A program made the position numbers and the translations under genes. From the NCBI GenBank assembly GCA_037102815.1, contig BTPP01000001.1, forward strand, positions 3,373,001-3,437,000: a stretch of 64,000 nucleotides of DNA, read 5' to 3'. Shown here piece after piece: positions 1 to 12,054 of the stretch; positions within the stretch are counted from its first letter, which is position 1, and every line of letters begins with the position of its first letter. The notes beneath the pieces were generated by a model, which made no database searches, was not told the DNA's origin, and was given only the letters and a program-made list of their open reading frames with translations. The DNA is from Neurospora intermedia. Taxonomy: Eukaryota > Ascomycota > Sordariomycetes > Sordariales > Sordariaceae.

Positions 1-140
1 GGCCCGTGCTTAGGCTTAACCTCAACTGTATAGTATATCTACTACGTACAGACGGCTGGCTAGAAGCCTTCCTCTTTCTTATAATATCTTCCTTTGCTTT
101 ATTTTATTTACTACGTAAATAATAATTACCCTCCATATTA
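1..140 (+). repeat. Direct repeat copy A (cut by window edge)
   Basis: This stretch matches 2163-2302 almost base for base in the same orientation. The differences are nearly all C-to-T or G-to-A, with copy A the more TA-rich, as expected of RIP. Homology stops sharply at ...TATTA. It may be the 3' part of an LTR whose mate is copy B, or another dispersed repeat. The left part lies outside the window. Confidence 0.7.
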
Positions 141-881
141 GATAGTAGTTACAACTCTACGGTAGTGACTATTGTAAATAGTATACTCTTTATACCTATT
201 CTAGGCTATTTACTTAGTCCAATTAAACGATCGCTAATTGCGGATAGTAACGACGATTCTATAGTTACTACTATACTATACTCTAATAAGCTCACCGATT
301 ATCTATTTCGCAATATCGCTAGTCCGATTAAACGACCTCCCGTTTATATAGAATGTTGGTCCTACAATTACTATTGTAAGCGGTCCTCTTTATTAAATAT
401 ACCGTACGCCAACCCCTAGATCGACCGGCTATACCCTGCGATATTACCGGCGACGACGACTTTATTTACTTTTATTCGTCGTAATAATAGTAAGGCTAGC
501 GATAGTTAAGTTACTACTACTAGAGCCCAGCTTACAATAACGACCTTCCCCTACTTCTACTCGTCGTAATAATAGCGAAATAGACTACAGCCGTTATTAC
601 TAGCTATTACCCTTATTAATTACTTCTACAATTACTCGTTGCGAGATAGTATTATAGATTCTTCCCCGCTAAAATAGTTACTTAAGCGCACCGACCGACC
701 GCGAGCTAGACTCCCTAAGATAACAAACTTCTCAACTACTCCCTCGTTAAACTAAGCTTCTATATATTATAATTCTTCTTGATTTACTACTATAATTATA
801 ATAATAATACGGGCGTCGCAGTGAATTCCAAGATCTACACTACTAAGCGCTTCCTTTTAAAAACTAAGTAGATTTGCTACT

Positions 882-932
882 CTCGAGACTACTACTCTCG
901 AGCCTACTACTCTCGAGACTACTACTCTCGAG
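882..932. repeat. 15-bp tandem array carrying CTCGAG palindromes
   Basis: CTCGAG occurs at 882, 897, 912 and 927, exactly every 15 bp, within an alternating CTACT/GACTACT context. It is a minisatellite of four units inside the RIP block. Confidence 0.85.
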
Positions 933-1012
933 CCTACTAAATTAGCCACCCCTAATTCAAAAAGCTTAAATCTATAGTCTTTTATTATTACGATTAATAA
1001 TACCCTAATTAA

Positions 1013-1043
1013 CCAGAGCGCTCTAACCTACCAGAGCGCTCTA
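1013..1043. repeat. Two copies of palindromic CCAGAGCGCTCTA
   Basis: The 13-mer CCAGAGCGCTCTA occurs at 1013-1025 and 1031-1043 (18-bp period). Each copy contains the perfect palindrome AGAGCGCTCT. It retains GC in otherwise AT-rich DNA because it has no mutable CpA in its core. Confidence 0.8.
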
Positions 1044-1078
1044 GTAATAATTAACTAGATTGCAAACTACTAACTGAT

Positions 1079-1445
1079 ATGTATAACTACGATTCCTTCT
1101 CGTACTCTAAGTACTACCGATCTATAAAGCCTACTTTCCCTACTTAAAACTCGGTCTTTCTCGAGGTACGGAATTAGTAACCTTACCGCCGTAGCTTCTA
1201 CAATTGCAATAAGGACGTTACTCTCTCTTTCTCGTATACGGATAGCTATTATTACAAACTAAGCGGTTTTCAATAATTACAACCACAATTCCTTCTTATA
1301 CCCCGAGTAGTACCGATTCTTATAGCCTATCTTCCCTACTTGAGATTCGGTCTTTCTCGGTACCCAGAATATAATCTCCCTTTTGTAACAAGGTCGTTAC
1401 TTTCTCTTTCTTATATACGGGCAGCCAAACGGTTTTCAATAATAT
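1079..1445 (+). repeat. Diverged direct duplication (about 1079-1275 and 1281-1445)
   Basis: Two blocks share an ordered set of motifs: ATTCCTTCT, AGTACTACCGAT or GTAGTACCGATT, TTCCCTACTT, TTCGGTCTTTCTCG, and at the end CGGTTTTCAATAAT. They look like an old tandem duplication now scrambled by transitions and small indels. Confidence 0.6.
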
Positions 1446-2162
1446 TACTAGTATTACTAGCATTATAGTTAATACAATTATTACCCCCTTTACCAACTCT
1501 CTTACAAGCTCTAATAACTATATTAACTCCCTTATTAACTCCCTTAACAGCTTTAACGGCCGTATTAACTCCCTTACTAGCTTTATAAAGCTTGTACTAG
1601 CCGGTGCCAGCTAGAGCCCCTATTTTACACCCCTTTTTTCTTTACTTCTTTCTTTCTTTCTATTTATTTATAGAACTAGCGTTCTCTATAGTAATAGTAC
1701 TTTTAAGTACCTCTCTTTCAAATACCAACTACCCTCTTAAGTTTTAACCCCCTAGTTAGATAGCTAGCTAATTAATTAGCTATCCCTAGCCGCCATCTAG
1801 CTTCCCGGAATTCGTTGGAACTCCCCGGACTTCGACCGCTTTTATTACTACAACGCTAGTGCATCCCAATACGCCCCGGAGCATCCTAGATAAATAGATT
1901 CGTTACCGGAGACCTAAAGATAGTCGGAGGAGGCCTGGAACTTATCGGAGAAGGCTTGGACGTTTAGGTCTATCGAGGACGATAGTTTCTTTTTTATATA
2001 AGCCGGTATTTAATAGGGAAATTCCTAGATTTCTATATCTTTTATATATATAGCTTAGATTAATTGTAATAGCCTAAATTAGTTGGGCTGCTAGAGGCTT
2101 CCTTGTTGTACCGTGCCGTACCCAGTCTGGGCATCTAGACTGTAGTGCCCGGGCTACCCTGT

Positions 2163-2302
2163 GGCCCGTGCTTAGGCTCAACCTCAACTGCACAATATAT
2201 TTACTACGTGCAGACGGCTAGCTGGAAGCCTTCCTCTTTCTCACAACATCTTCCTTTGCTTTATTTTATTTACTACGTAAATGATGGTCACCCCCCGTAT
2301 TA
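2163..2302 (+). repeat. Direct repeat copy B
   Basis: This is the mate of 1-140 and has kept more CpA and TpG, so it is closer to the unmutated form. The sequence just upstream (about 2095-2162) is also GC-rich and may belong to the same terminal repeat, which would make the repeat at least 200 bp long. Confidence 0.7.
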
Positions 2303-3420
2303 CCAAACTAATATTAACCTATAATACTCCTTAAATTTAAAAAACTATTTACCTCCAACGTTAAAACTTCGACCCGTAATAAAGGCGGCTAAACTATATG
2401 TAAAACTAATATTATAGTAAGGGCGAAAGAGGATAGGAAGAAAAGTAAAAGAAAGAAAGACCTTTAAAAAATAATTTACTTTATTATTACTAACGAAAAT
2501 AAATAGTATATTAAATATATTAAATTATTATATAAGAAGACCCCGGGTATTACTATTACAACCTTCGCTAAATTTTATAAGGGCTATAACGAAGCCTACT
2601 ACTTTTAAGAGTTTAATATATAACTATTCGCCCCCTACATTTATTTTAATTCTAATATTTATATAATTAAAGTTTAAAGTACCTATCGTCGCTATTAATT
2701 AAATTATACTAGCGAATAATACCCTAACGGTAATTTAATTATTATTGGCCGTAAATTTATAATAGCCGCTACTCGCTTCCGTAACGTTACTGCCTCTAAT
2801 ATAGAGGCATTTAATATTTACTATTTAAAAATAAATAAAATTACCGCTAAATAAAATTCGGTATATATTAACCCCCTTACTCCTATCTACTTTAATTTTC
2901 CGCGTACCGCTAACTCCCTATTTAAAAATAATACCTTTTCCCTATTTAAAAAATATAGAATTTTAAAGCCCTTTAATACTCTTACTACCGTTACTATTAA
3001 TAAATTTACTATTATTCGCCAAAATATCTCTCTCTTCCGCACTATTTCCGTTATAATTAAATAAACCCTCAATACCTATTCTAATTTATTAGAAAAATTA
3101 AATAAGGCTATTAAAAATATTTTACATACGTTATCTAACAACTATATTATTTTAATAATAAAAATCGCCGAAGTTAAAAAATTCTTAAATAATATCTAAT
3201 TTATAATATATAATTACTCCGCCCCTTAATTATACCCCGTCCTAACCTAATTACCTACAAATTAATAATATTTACCGTATCCTCCATCCTTATATTAGTA
3301 GAAAAGGCCTTATTACTTCCTATAATACTTCTAATAATAATTTTAATTACTATAGCTCCTAACCGGCTACCCCCCTCTATACGAATAATAAAGAGGGTAA
3401 TATTAAAATTAATATTATAA
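2303..3420. other. Unclassified RIP-degraded repeat, left flank of the copia element
   Basis: The DNA is strongly AT-rich. One plus-strand frame reads as a protein-like stretch broken by many stops, suggesting a dead coding region, but I recognise no family. The copia element inserted here: the sequence resumes at 18511 after the duplicated GTAAT. Confidence 0.5.
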
Positions 3421-3425
3421 GTAAT
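3421..3425. repeat. Target-site duplication of the copia element (left, GTAAT)
   Basis: GTAAT directly precedes the left LTR and is repeated at 18506-18510 directly after the right LTR. Five base pairs is the usual length for Ty1/copia integrases. Confidence 0.85.
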
Positions 3426-4241
3426 TGTTCGAAGGCCTTTTTCGTAGCCGACTATATCCCAGAAGGAAAAGCCGTGAGGGTGGAAGAAAAGAAAGAAATA
3501 GTCTTTTTCTTCTTCGTGGAAAAAGATGGAGGCTTCGTTGGAAATCAAGAGTTCTTCAGCCATAGATGGGTAGAGGAGTCAAAGACGAGTAGAACGGTAT
3601 GCAGTTTGTGTGTGTAGCCTTTATATTGGTAAAGATATAGAAGAGTGACTATGGAGAAGAAAGAAGGCTTCTTCCTCGAGGGAAGGCTTCCTTCTTATAG
3701 ACTTTCTGAGCCAACCGGTTGTCCTATAGACTGGCCGATTTCGTCATCGGATTCTTTGGCTTCCGAGGATTCCGGAAACGGTTTGTTTGTTTGTTTTCGT
3801 TGAGGAATGGCCGAGGAATGGGAATTCCAAAGTCCTTTGTTTACCTGGGCCGCTTTCGGAAGCTGGGCATTCCAAGGCTTTCTTTCATTCCTGGGCCGCT
3901 TCCTGGAGCTGGGCATTCCTGGGCCACTTCTGGAAGCCACTTCTGGAAGCCACTTCTGGAAGCCACTTCTGGAAGCCACTTCTAGAAGCCAGCAGTGCAG
4001 AGCCTCAACGACCAGTGCAGAGCCTCAACTACCCTCTACGAGGGTTAGGGTTATATACTGGAATTTCAACTACGTATATATAAAATCGAATAAAATCGAT
4101 AAAAATCAACCAAAAATACTGGGTATATATATATAGTATATATTACCCATATATAGTTGTTTATACTCGTAAGGTATAAGATAGACCCGTAAAACCGTTA
4201 TATATATATAATATTATATAATATATATAGTAAGCCCAACA
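3426..4241 (-). repeat. 3' LTR of the copia element
   Basis: On the minus strand this 816-bp repeat begins TGTTGGGC and ends TTCGAACA, giving canonical TG...CA ends. It holds a 13-bp minisatellite (about 3924-3990, five units of CCACTTCTGGAAG), a doubled 20-bp segment (AGTGCAGAGCCTCAAC-type, about 3994-4032) and a long AT run near its minus-strand start. The first 46 codons of the leader frame described at 16925-17569 are also encoded here, without the stop found in the 5' copy. Confidence 0.92.
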
Positions 4242-4248
4242 CTCCCCC
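4242..4248 (-). promoter_or_regulatory. Polypurine tract of the copia element
   Basis: The minus strand reads GGGGGAG directly before TGTTGGGC of the 3' LTR. This is the expected site and composition of the plus-strand DNA synthesis primer. Confidence 0.8.
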
Positions 4249-4555
4249 GTAAACTAGTTACGGTAGTAATTAGGTTATAGATATATAGTATTATATAATA
4301 TATATATTAGAAAGTCTTTGATATAAGACAAAATTTATAAAACTCTTATTGAAAAGGTAAAAATAATAAATATTTATAATATTTATTAAAAACCTTGATA
4401 TATAGTATTTAATATACTAAATTATTATAGTAATTTCTTACTTATAATATATTATTTATATTATTATTATTATAATAATAAATAGTATAAGGTAAAAAGG
4501 TAAGTATTACCAAAAACTTTCAATATAGGAAAATCTTAAATTTAAGATAAAAAAC
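4249..4555 (-). other. Copia 3' non-coding interior
   Basis: This AT-rich interval lies between the end of the pol frame and the polypurine tract. I see no gene in it. Confidence 0.6.
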
Positions 4556-5069
4556 CTATAATTTTTCAATACCAATAATAGCCCGCCAGTTTAATAGATA
4601 TTTATTATCCATTGGCTTAGTTAAATTATCGGCTAGTTGATCCTTAGTAGGAATATATATAATTTTTGCCTTATTATTATTAATAGCTTCCCTTATAAAA
4701 TGATACCTTATATCGATGTGTTTAGACCGCTTATGAAATTCTGGATTATTAGCCAGTTTTAAAGCAGCCGTATTATCCTCGTATATAGGGGGTATAAGGG
4801 TAGGAATATTTATTATATTAATAAATAATTCCTTTATTAATTCTAAAGTAGACTTTAGATATAATAATTCCTTTATAGCTTCGGTTAAAGCCATATATTC
4901 AGCTTTACACGTAGATAAAGCTACGGTTTTTTGAAGATTACTATTCCAAGAAATAATATTATTTCCTAAGGTAAAAATATACCTAGTAGTAGACCTTCTA
5001 GAATCTAGGCAATTAGCGTAATCGCTATTACAATAACCTTTTAATATAAGATTATTATTATATTTATTT
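4556..5069 (-). pseudogene. Copia pol, distal part (RNase H)
   Basis: This is the RNase H end of the copia polyprotein. The upstream part (about 4895-5069) carries the conserved run around SDYANCLDSRRST, typical of Ty1/copia RNase H. An open frame at 4556-4894 then holds YEDNTAALKLA and the LTKPM-type terminus. The frame starts abruptly at 5069 because the LINE is inserted there; the other half ends at 12055. Reading across the LINE and one duplication copy keeps the frame open, so this is one gene split by an insertion. Confidence 0.88.
5051..5069. repeat. Target-site duplication of the LINE (left copy)
   Basis: A 19-bp AT-rich string is repeated exactly at 12036-12054, at the other end of the LINE. 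Length and position suit target-primed reverse transcription. The low complexity means a few bases of the boundary are uncertain. Confidence 0.75.
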
Positions 5070-5204
5070 ACCTTTACTTATTTTCTACCTTCTAAGTTAA
5101 AAAACTGCTTTAAAACCGGAAACGCCGATTTCTAGTCGAGGAGTGCTCCAAAACGAAAACTGACAACGGCAATCGACTCAGGAGGGTCGTTTACGTCCTT
5201 CACG

Positions 5205-5456
5205 ATGTCCTACGACGAGCGCAGCGACGGCGTTGTGTCGTCGTTACCGATAGCCATCGACGGCGGTGCCCGTAGACTCGAAAATAGTATTTACAACCCG
5301 CTTGTGGAAATCTCAGTATGTAACGATCTTAAAGCCGTACTTACTACGAAGACTTCGGATAAAACGGAGGAAGACGATAAAATATTAAAAAAATTTATTA
5401 TTAGAGTGAATAAATCTACGGATTATAATACTATTTCGACCGAGGACCGTCGTTAA
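5205..5456 (+). pseudogene. Remnant of LINE ORF1 N-terminus
   Basis: An 84-codon frame starts with ATG 135 bp from the LINE 5' end. The first third is GC-rich and hardly mutated, then composition turns AT-rich and a stop follows. Position suits the start of the gag-like ORF1 of a Tad-type element. No domain is visible in the fragment, so the assignment rests on position. Confidence 0.45.
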
Positions 5457-6699
5457 GTTCGAGAGTTACTTTTTGAATTTATAAAGGTACGTATTAGAAA
5501 AAGTAGGTCTATGCGACCCGAGGCTAATAAGGTTGGAATTAATTAATTTATTATTAAGAAGGATTTCGATAATTTAAAGAAGAATATTTTAAAAGAGATT
5601 AAGAAAGGTATTTAAGAAATATTAAAGTGCTAGGTTAATATTATAACGAAAATTAGCCCGAGTAAAATTAGTACTACCCTCTAATAATTATTTATTATTA
5701 TTAAAAAGTTTGTCCCCTTTAACTTCGAATAATAATTTACTATTAAAGGAGTAATAATTACTGCCGAATTTGTAAACCGTTCGAACGAAGATACGAAGAC
5801 GATTTTAATTATATATTTAAATAAGAAGAATATTAATTTAATAGTCTAAACGGCTATTAGAATACTAACGACCGGAAATTATATAATTATATTTAATAAA
5901 TTTATATATAATTAATATTAATATAATTAAGTATAAGTTAAAGAAATTTTCAATTTTAATGTTTTTATTACTATAAGTACTATAAATATATTAATTCGGG
6001 GCGTACTTTAGAATAGTATTAATAATTATACTATAGTAGAAACTATATTGAATATAGCGAAAGAGAAGAACCTAGAGGTATCTATTATTAGAGTTCGGCT
6101 ATAGAAGAGAAGGGACGGAGAGAATAAAAGCCTATTTCTAATAGAAGTTATTACTATATTAGCGGTATACTTCCTTTAGAATAACCTCTTCCTTTAGGAT
6201 AGTAGCGTATATTTATACGAACTATTTTAAATTTCGAATAATATTTAATAATATTTTAAATATTAGGGAATTAAATATACGGCGAGATTCTACTATTAAA
6301 AAAATATTTGCGCCCGTTATAGCAAAATTAAATACGAAGGAGATTATTTTAGTAAAATAAATTGTCTATCTAATAATAATAAATTACTTATTTATTATAA
6401 ATTATATAAGAAGAAGGGCTATTATATATATAATTATAAAGAGTACTTTATCCTCCGAAAGGCGATTACGAAAGTATTTATTACGTACGCCGAAAAGCCG
6501 TAGATGTTCGCCCCCTATAAAAACCCGGCCGGGAAGGTATTAGAACCGATAATAGAAATTATAAATAAGGATATTCTTCTAAACGTTCCCCCTAATTTCT
6601 ATATTATTATTACTTTAGAGAAATATATTGGAAGAATTACGAAGAAGGGATAATTGAAGAAGATTGTCGGCCTATTCTCCCAACTAAAGTTGTTAAACC

Positions 6700-9600
6700 T
6701 TTAGGGTTTAATAAATATTTATATATATTCCTAAAATATAGGAGGGAATTAGTTGTATAGTAGTAATAGCGTTTATATAATTATAGCCCCTTTTAAGGAA
6801 GTAATACCCTTATCCTCCGTAGAAGGATTAGAAGGAACTTTATTTTAGGGTAATTAATAGTTTAATTAAAAATATTCTATTAGAATATAGGGAAGTTATA
6901 TAAAAGAGGGAAGTTTTTATTCGAATAAGAGGAAATTTACAATATTGTAGCGATTTAGGAGCCGGGTAGAAATTTGAATAAGGATATTTACCGTCCTAGA
7001 GGCGGAAGATATTTTAGGGTCGATTATATAGAAAAGGGAAGGGTAGTAATATATATAAGTAAGAAATAGAATTTGAAGGACCTAAATTTCTAAATTAGAA
7101 AGGATTAGATTATAGTAACGTTTAAGAGCTTAAGGGACCTAACGACCGTTTTTTCTATTTACTCTCCTATTTTTATATAGGGAATATTAGAATATTAGTA
7201 AGGATTACCGCTCTTTAAATTTTTTGAAGTCGGGCCCCTAGTAGGAAATTTAATTATAATTGGGGATTATAATTTCTATTATCCTAATTAGAATTTAAAG
7301 AATAGGATTAACCTAGGGGCTATTCGCTTCTTTATATAGGTATAACGTTAGAGATTTAATTTATTTACCTTCTATAGTAAATCGATAAAGTTTAAAAATA
7401 TAATATAAGGAGAGAGGGATAGAATAATTAATTATATATAATTATTACCCGGGGTTAAGGCCGAATATTAGGAAATATAAAAGTATAAATAAACCGGTTC
7501 GGACTATTACCTTTAAGAAATTTAAATCTAAGTAGGAAGAAAAAATAAAAAAGTAGAAGAGGAAGGAGAATATAATTGGAATTTTATAAATATAGTAAAA
7601 GTGAAGGAGGTAGTAGAGAAATAGATATTAATCCTAAAAAGGATTAATATAGTAGAGGATTTTAAATTCGCTTTTCGTAGGTTCGATAGAGAATTTATAA
7701 GTATTATAAAGGAATTCGTCCTATACTAGAAGAAAGGTCGAAAGAGGAAAGTAAATTAATAGATATTAGGATATAAAACGGTAATAAAAGAAGTATAGAA
7801 GATATATTAAAAATAGTTTAAATATTGGATAATATTAAATTAAAGGGATTTTATTGAAGCTACGATAAAAAAGAAGAGGATAATTGTAAAAGCTTAATAA
7901 ATTATATAGTATAATAGCGTCGCCGAAGCTTCGAAGAACCCGAATCGACTTTAGCCCCTAAAATAATAGGCCTATACTTAAAGCTATAAATTAATAAACC
8001 CGCCCAAATTATTAATCCTTTAAACCTATAAAGGAATAATAGAAGTTAGAAATTATAGTAGTAAGGTTGAAATCTTTACCGATTGTTTCTTCCTAAAGGT
8101 AAAAGTCCTAATAGATTACCTACCGGATTGGACTAAATTACTAAATAGTATTAAATTAATAGTTATTAGCGAATTAATTGATAAGGAGGATGTTTAGGAT
8201 GTACTTTCCTAGATAGTACCTAATAAAACCCCTAGGATCGATTAGTATTTAAATAGGTTTTTAAAGATATATAAATAATTATTTTAGTAAGTTATAGTAT
8301 ATTTAATATCCGCTAGCCTCCGATTCGGATATTTCCTATAGCGGTTTAAGGATATAAAAATAATTATCCTTAAGAAGCCTGGGAAGAGCGCCGCCTAATA
8401 GAAATTAATGGGCGTATAGAGGCTAATATTACTATTTAATAACGTAAGAAAAATCTTTGAAGCGTTCGTAGTTAAAAGGTTTATATAGGTAGTTAAAGAG
8501 TTTAACCTTTTATTAGAGGGTTAAATAGGTAATTAGGTAGGCCGTTTAATAAAGTTTATAGTCCGGGTAATTACCGACGTAGTATATATAATTTAGAAAT
8601 TCGGGGCTATAATATCCCTTATACTTTTAAATTTAAAAGGAGCGTTCAATAAAGTTAATTATAAGTAGCTTTTATATACCCTATAGGAAATATAATTCCT
8701 AATATAAATTATTCGGTAGGTAGTAAACTTTATTGCTAGAAGAAGAAGCTCTCTCTTTTTTAATAACGAAATTTCTTACCCCTATATAATTACCGTTAGA
8801 ATACTATAGGGCTCCCTCCTCTCCCCTATTTTATTTATTCTCTTTATTACCCTACTATATCGGAAATTAATAATAATCCTAAATATAATTATAGTTAGTT
8901 TTATTAACGATACTAATATTATAGTAGTAACCTATACTACCAAAGAAAATTATTGGACGCTATAAATAGTATAGGAAATATATTTAGAATAAATAGGGGC
9001 GAGAAGTATAAAATTTAAAATAATTAAGACGGAGTTAATATACTTTATATAGACGAAGGTACTAAGGATGGAAACTCTTTAATTTAAGGAAGTAATACTT
9101 TAATTAATAGAATTAATATAATTCCTAAAGGTCTAGTTAAATTATAAATTTAATTATAGGGCTTATACGGAAGTAGTAAAAAAGAAAATAATAATATAAA
9201 TAAATATATTTACGAAATTAGTAATGAAAATATAAAGTTGCTCCTTTATTCGGGTAAGGAAAATATATATTAAATATATCCGTAGCGTTATTATATACGG
9301 AGCTTTAGTATTTTACTAGCCGATTAAAATTTATAGTAAATTTCGGGGGATAGTAATTGGGCTAGCGAAATATTAGATTAAATATTTAAAAGTTATTACT
9401 AAGGCGTATAAAGTTATATTAATATAAAACCTAAAAATAGAAACCTTTTATCCGCTATTTAACTTTTATTTTAATAAAAGGGTCTAAGCCTTTAAAGAAA
9501 GGTTCGCCCGGATAGATTAAGCCCGGTTCGTCCGGGGGACTATAATTTAGGTCTTTAATTATATTTAAATATAACGAATTAGAGGTCGGCTATCCGCCGA

Positions 9601-9700
9601 TAAATTAAAGAGTAATATAGTTAAAGTTCGGTAGGCTAAAATATAGGTATTAATAGAAAAATTACTAACGATAGTAGCTAATCCCCCTTCAGTATTAAGG
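6700..9700 (+). pseudogene. LINE ORF2 relic (endonuclease and reverse transcriptase)
   Basis: Endonuclease and reverse transcriptase motifs occur in order in the plus strand, in one frame interrupted by many TAA/TAG codons and occasional shifts. The landmarks are the GDYNFYYPN endonuclease core, the KKPGK block, the LKGAFN block and the FINDT active-site block, where the catalytic Asp pair is partly lost (D to N by G-to-A). The ends are approximate because decay hides the true start and stop. Confidence 0.75.
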
Positions 9701-12035
9701 ACCTAATTATTACTATTATTATAAGTCTTAAAGTTAATAATTATTAATAGAGAGGAGTAATTAAAAAATATAACGAATTGAGAATAAATATTATATTATA
9801 ACTATTATTTAGCGGTAGCGGTAGCGAAATTAAAGCGACGGTATAAATTTACTATCGCCGATTTTACCCTTAAATTTAATAGAGAGGCTATTTAATAATA
9901 TATAGTTAATATAAAGAAGAAGAAAGGAAGACGCTAATAACCGGAAGAAGACGAGGAAGAATTATACTTACTAATTAAAGCGAAAAGTTCCTTCCTTATT
10001 TAAATTAGAATAGAAATTATTAGCCTCTAGGCCTTCCTCTATTAAAGGAAAGTACTAGGCGTTCTAACTCCTATTTACGCCTATAGGTTTAAGAAAGAAA
10101 TATTCGCCTATATTATTCTAAATTACTTTAATATGGATATTATTTTCTAATTGAATTTAGAAGTTTAATTATTAATAAAGGAAGAATTTTAAGAATACTT
10201 AAATAATAGAATTAAAACTAAAAGGATTTTATTATAAGTGTTAAAATTAGGGAAGTTAAAAGAGTACTGTTTAATAGTCGAATTAGAGGAGGAGTAATGT
10301 AAAGAAATTATAAGGTATTCTTAGGAGGAAAACGGAATATTAATAATATTAGAATAATAGGACGGGAACGAAGAGGAGATATTTATATTAATTATAAGAA
10401 TTATTTAAATTATAGTTATAGTAAGAATTAAAAAGTATTATTTAACGAACGTTTAATTATATTTAAGAAATTATTTAAATAGTTCTATTATATAAACCTA
10501 ATTTATAGTAACTTTATAATATTATTAGACCTAATTATTATTTATAAGGGTACGACCGGGAGTATCGACGGCTATAGGGCTATTAGGAGCGGAATTACTA
10601 TTACTATTAGAATTAGAAATTATATAAGTAGGAGTAGTATAACCGTTACTACCGGATATAATACGTATAGGAGTAATAGCGCTATTACTAAAATTAGACG
10701 TAATCCGAACTAGATTTATAGTACTACTGCCGGGTAGGGAAGGAATACGACTATAATAAATGTTCTTTGTAATTAATTTGTAGTAACCCTTCTATTATTA
10801 TTTAGTAATACTATAATTTAAAGTATAAAGAAAATGCTTATAGTTGGTAGGAAGGCCGTCCCGTTCTAGACGGGTATATATATAATTAATAAAATTATTA
10901 GTAATACGAATAAAAATATTTAAATTAAAATTAAATTTATTTTAATTACCTACTACTATAGTAACGGCTACCGCCTAAATAATATTACGGGCGTTATAAA
11001 AATTAGTGGGAACGTTTAATATATATTTACTGGAGGTATAATTGTAGGTAGTATTCTAAATATTACTAATTAAAAGTAGAATTAAATAATGGAAAAGAAA
11101 TATAGAGGATAAATAACTTACTAATAGATAAAATAAGGTAAACTTTATTAGCGATAATTTTTTAGAAAGTACTGGGGGAATTAGGCCTATTATTATTAGA
11201 GTGTAGGACGGAGGCGAGATTTAGAATATAGTAAAAGTAGGGGATTTTACGAACGATATTAATTAAATTAGTATAAGGATTAGAGAAGAAAAGGAGGAAA
11301 CTATACCGGTTCTAAGGGGGATAATTATTAATAAAATTGTAAAGAATATAAGTAAAGAATGTGGGCTCTAAGGGTATAATTGAAGGGACTGCGGAGGATA
11401 TAGGGCCTAAAAATATAATAAGGGAGGAATTTTCTACGTTAGAAATTAAATTAATAGGGTTAGGATAATAATGGTTGGAGGAAGTTATTTTAATAGAAGT
11501 TATAATAAGGAAGAAGGAAGAGAAGGATTAGGAAGGGTATTGTAAAGGGGATTATATAAACGAAAGAAGGAGTTTTTATACCGATATAAATAAGGGTAGA
11601 GCTGTAGGGTAGGAGAATAAATAATAGGACGGAAGTATTTATAAATAGGGGAAGGAGGCGAAGAAGTAGGGTAAGTAATAGGAAAATAGGATAGGGAAGC
11701 GGGGAAGAGGCGGAAGAGGGAATAGTAGGGAGTAAGATAGAGAAATAGCGAAGGAAGCGGTGTGCCGGGTTTAGTCCTATTCCTATTATTCCTATTATTT
11801 TAGTATTAGGACGACGTAGTAATAGAAGAGACGAAATTATATTTGCTGTAGCGGTGGGTGAGAACTGTTATAGTTGTAAGCAAAGTAGGAGCGGCGTAGT
11901 AAATTACGGCCGAGATGGAGCTGGAGGTTTTCATCCGGGGGCGCTTAACGCCTTACAATTTTCCCCTCTAGAGAATTGGAAAAGGACCCTATGCCAATAG
12001 GGCACTATAGTTTATAGTTTGGGAATAAGAATATT

Positions 12036-12054
12036 ATTATTATTATATTTATTT
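12036..12054. repeat. Target-site duplication of the LINE (right copy)
   Basis: It is identical over 19 bp to 5051-5069. Removing the LINE and one copy of this string leaves the copia reading frame continuous. Confidence 0.75.

Larger units (their letters stand above)
141..2162. other. RIP-type AT-rich DNA between the direct repeats
   Basis: No credible gene was found. The only notable reading frame (165-419) is stop-bounded and looks accidental. The stretch holds several internal repeats listed separately, and a GC-richer part at about 1790-2000 and 2095-2162 that is less mutated. If the flanking repeats are LTRs, this would be the roughly 2-kb interior of a non-autonomous element, but no primer site or polypurine tract was found. 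Confidence 0.4.
5070..12035 (+). mobile_element. RIP-degraded Tad-like LINE inserted in copia pol
   Basis: This 6.97-kb non-LTR element reads on the plus strand, opposite to its host. The order seen is a 5' GC-rich remnant with a short open frame, an AP-type endonuclease signature near 7263-7290 (GDYNFYYPN after decay), and reverse transcriptase from about 8340 to 8960 with KKPGK, the LKGAFN block, the QGSLLSPILF-like block and a FINDT box in place of the FADD/FVDD core. A post-RT thumb-like region near 9240-9330 (IYGALVFY) follows. Stops are dense and almost all TAA or TAG. Size and domain order match Neurospora Tad elements. Nothing is functional. The 3' end lacks a clear poly(A) and is somewhat GC-richer (about 11690-11990). 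Confidence 0.85.

Noticed and set aside
882-1043. CRISPR-like array
   Set aside because: The palindromic units are spaced 15-18 bp with no unique spacers, in a eukaryotic RIP block.
4036-4055. Telomeric repeat remnant (GGTTAGGGTTA)
   Set aside because: It is a single motif inside both LTR copies, not an array.
3719-4136. Overlapping plus-strand frames of 88-109 codons, repeated at 17725-18089
   Set aside because: They lie in both copia LTRs, in three frames at once, and mirror the 13-bp minisatellite and other LTR sequence. They are antisense to the element and look accidental.
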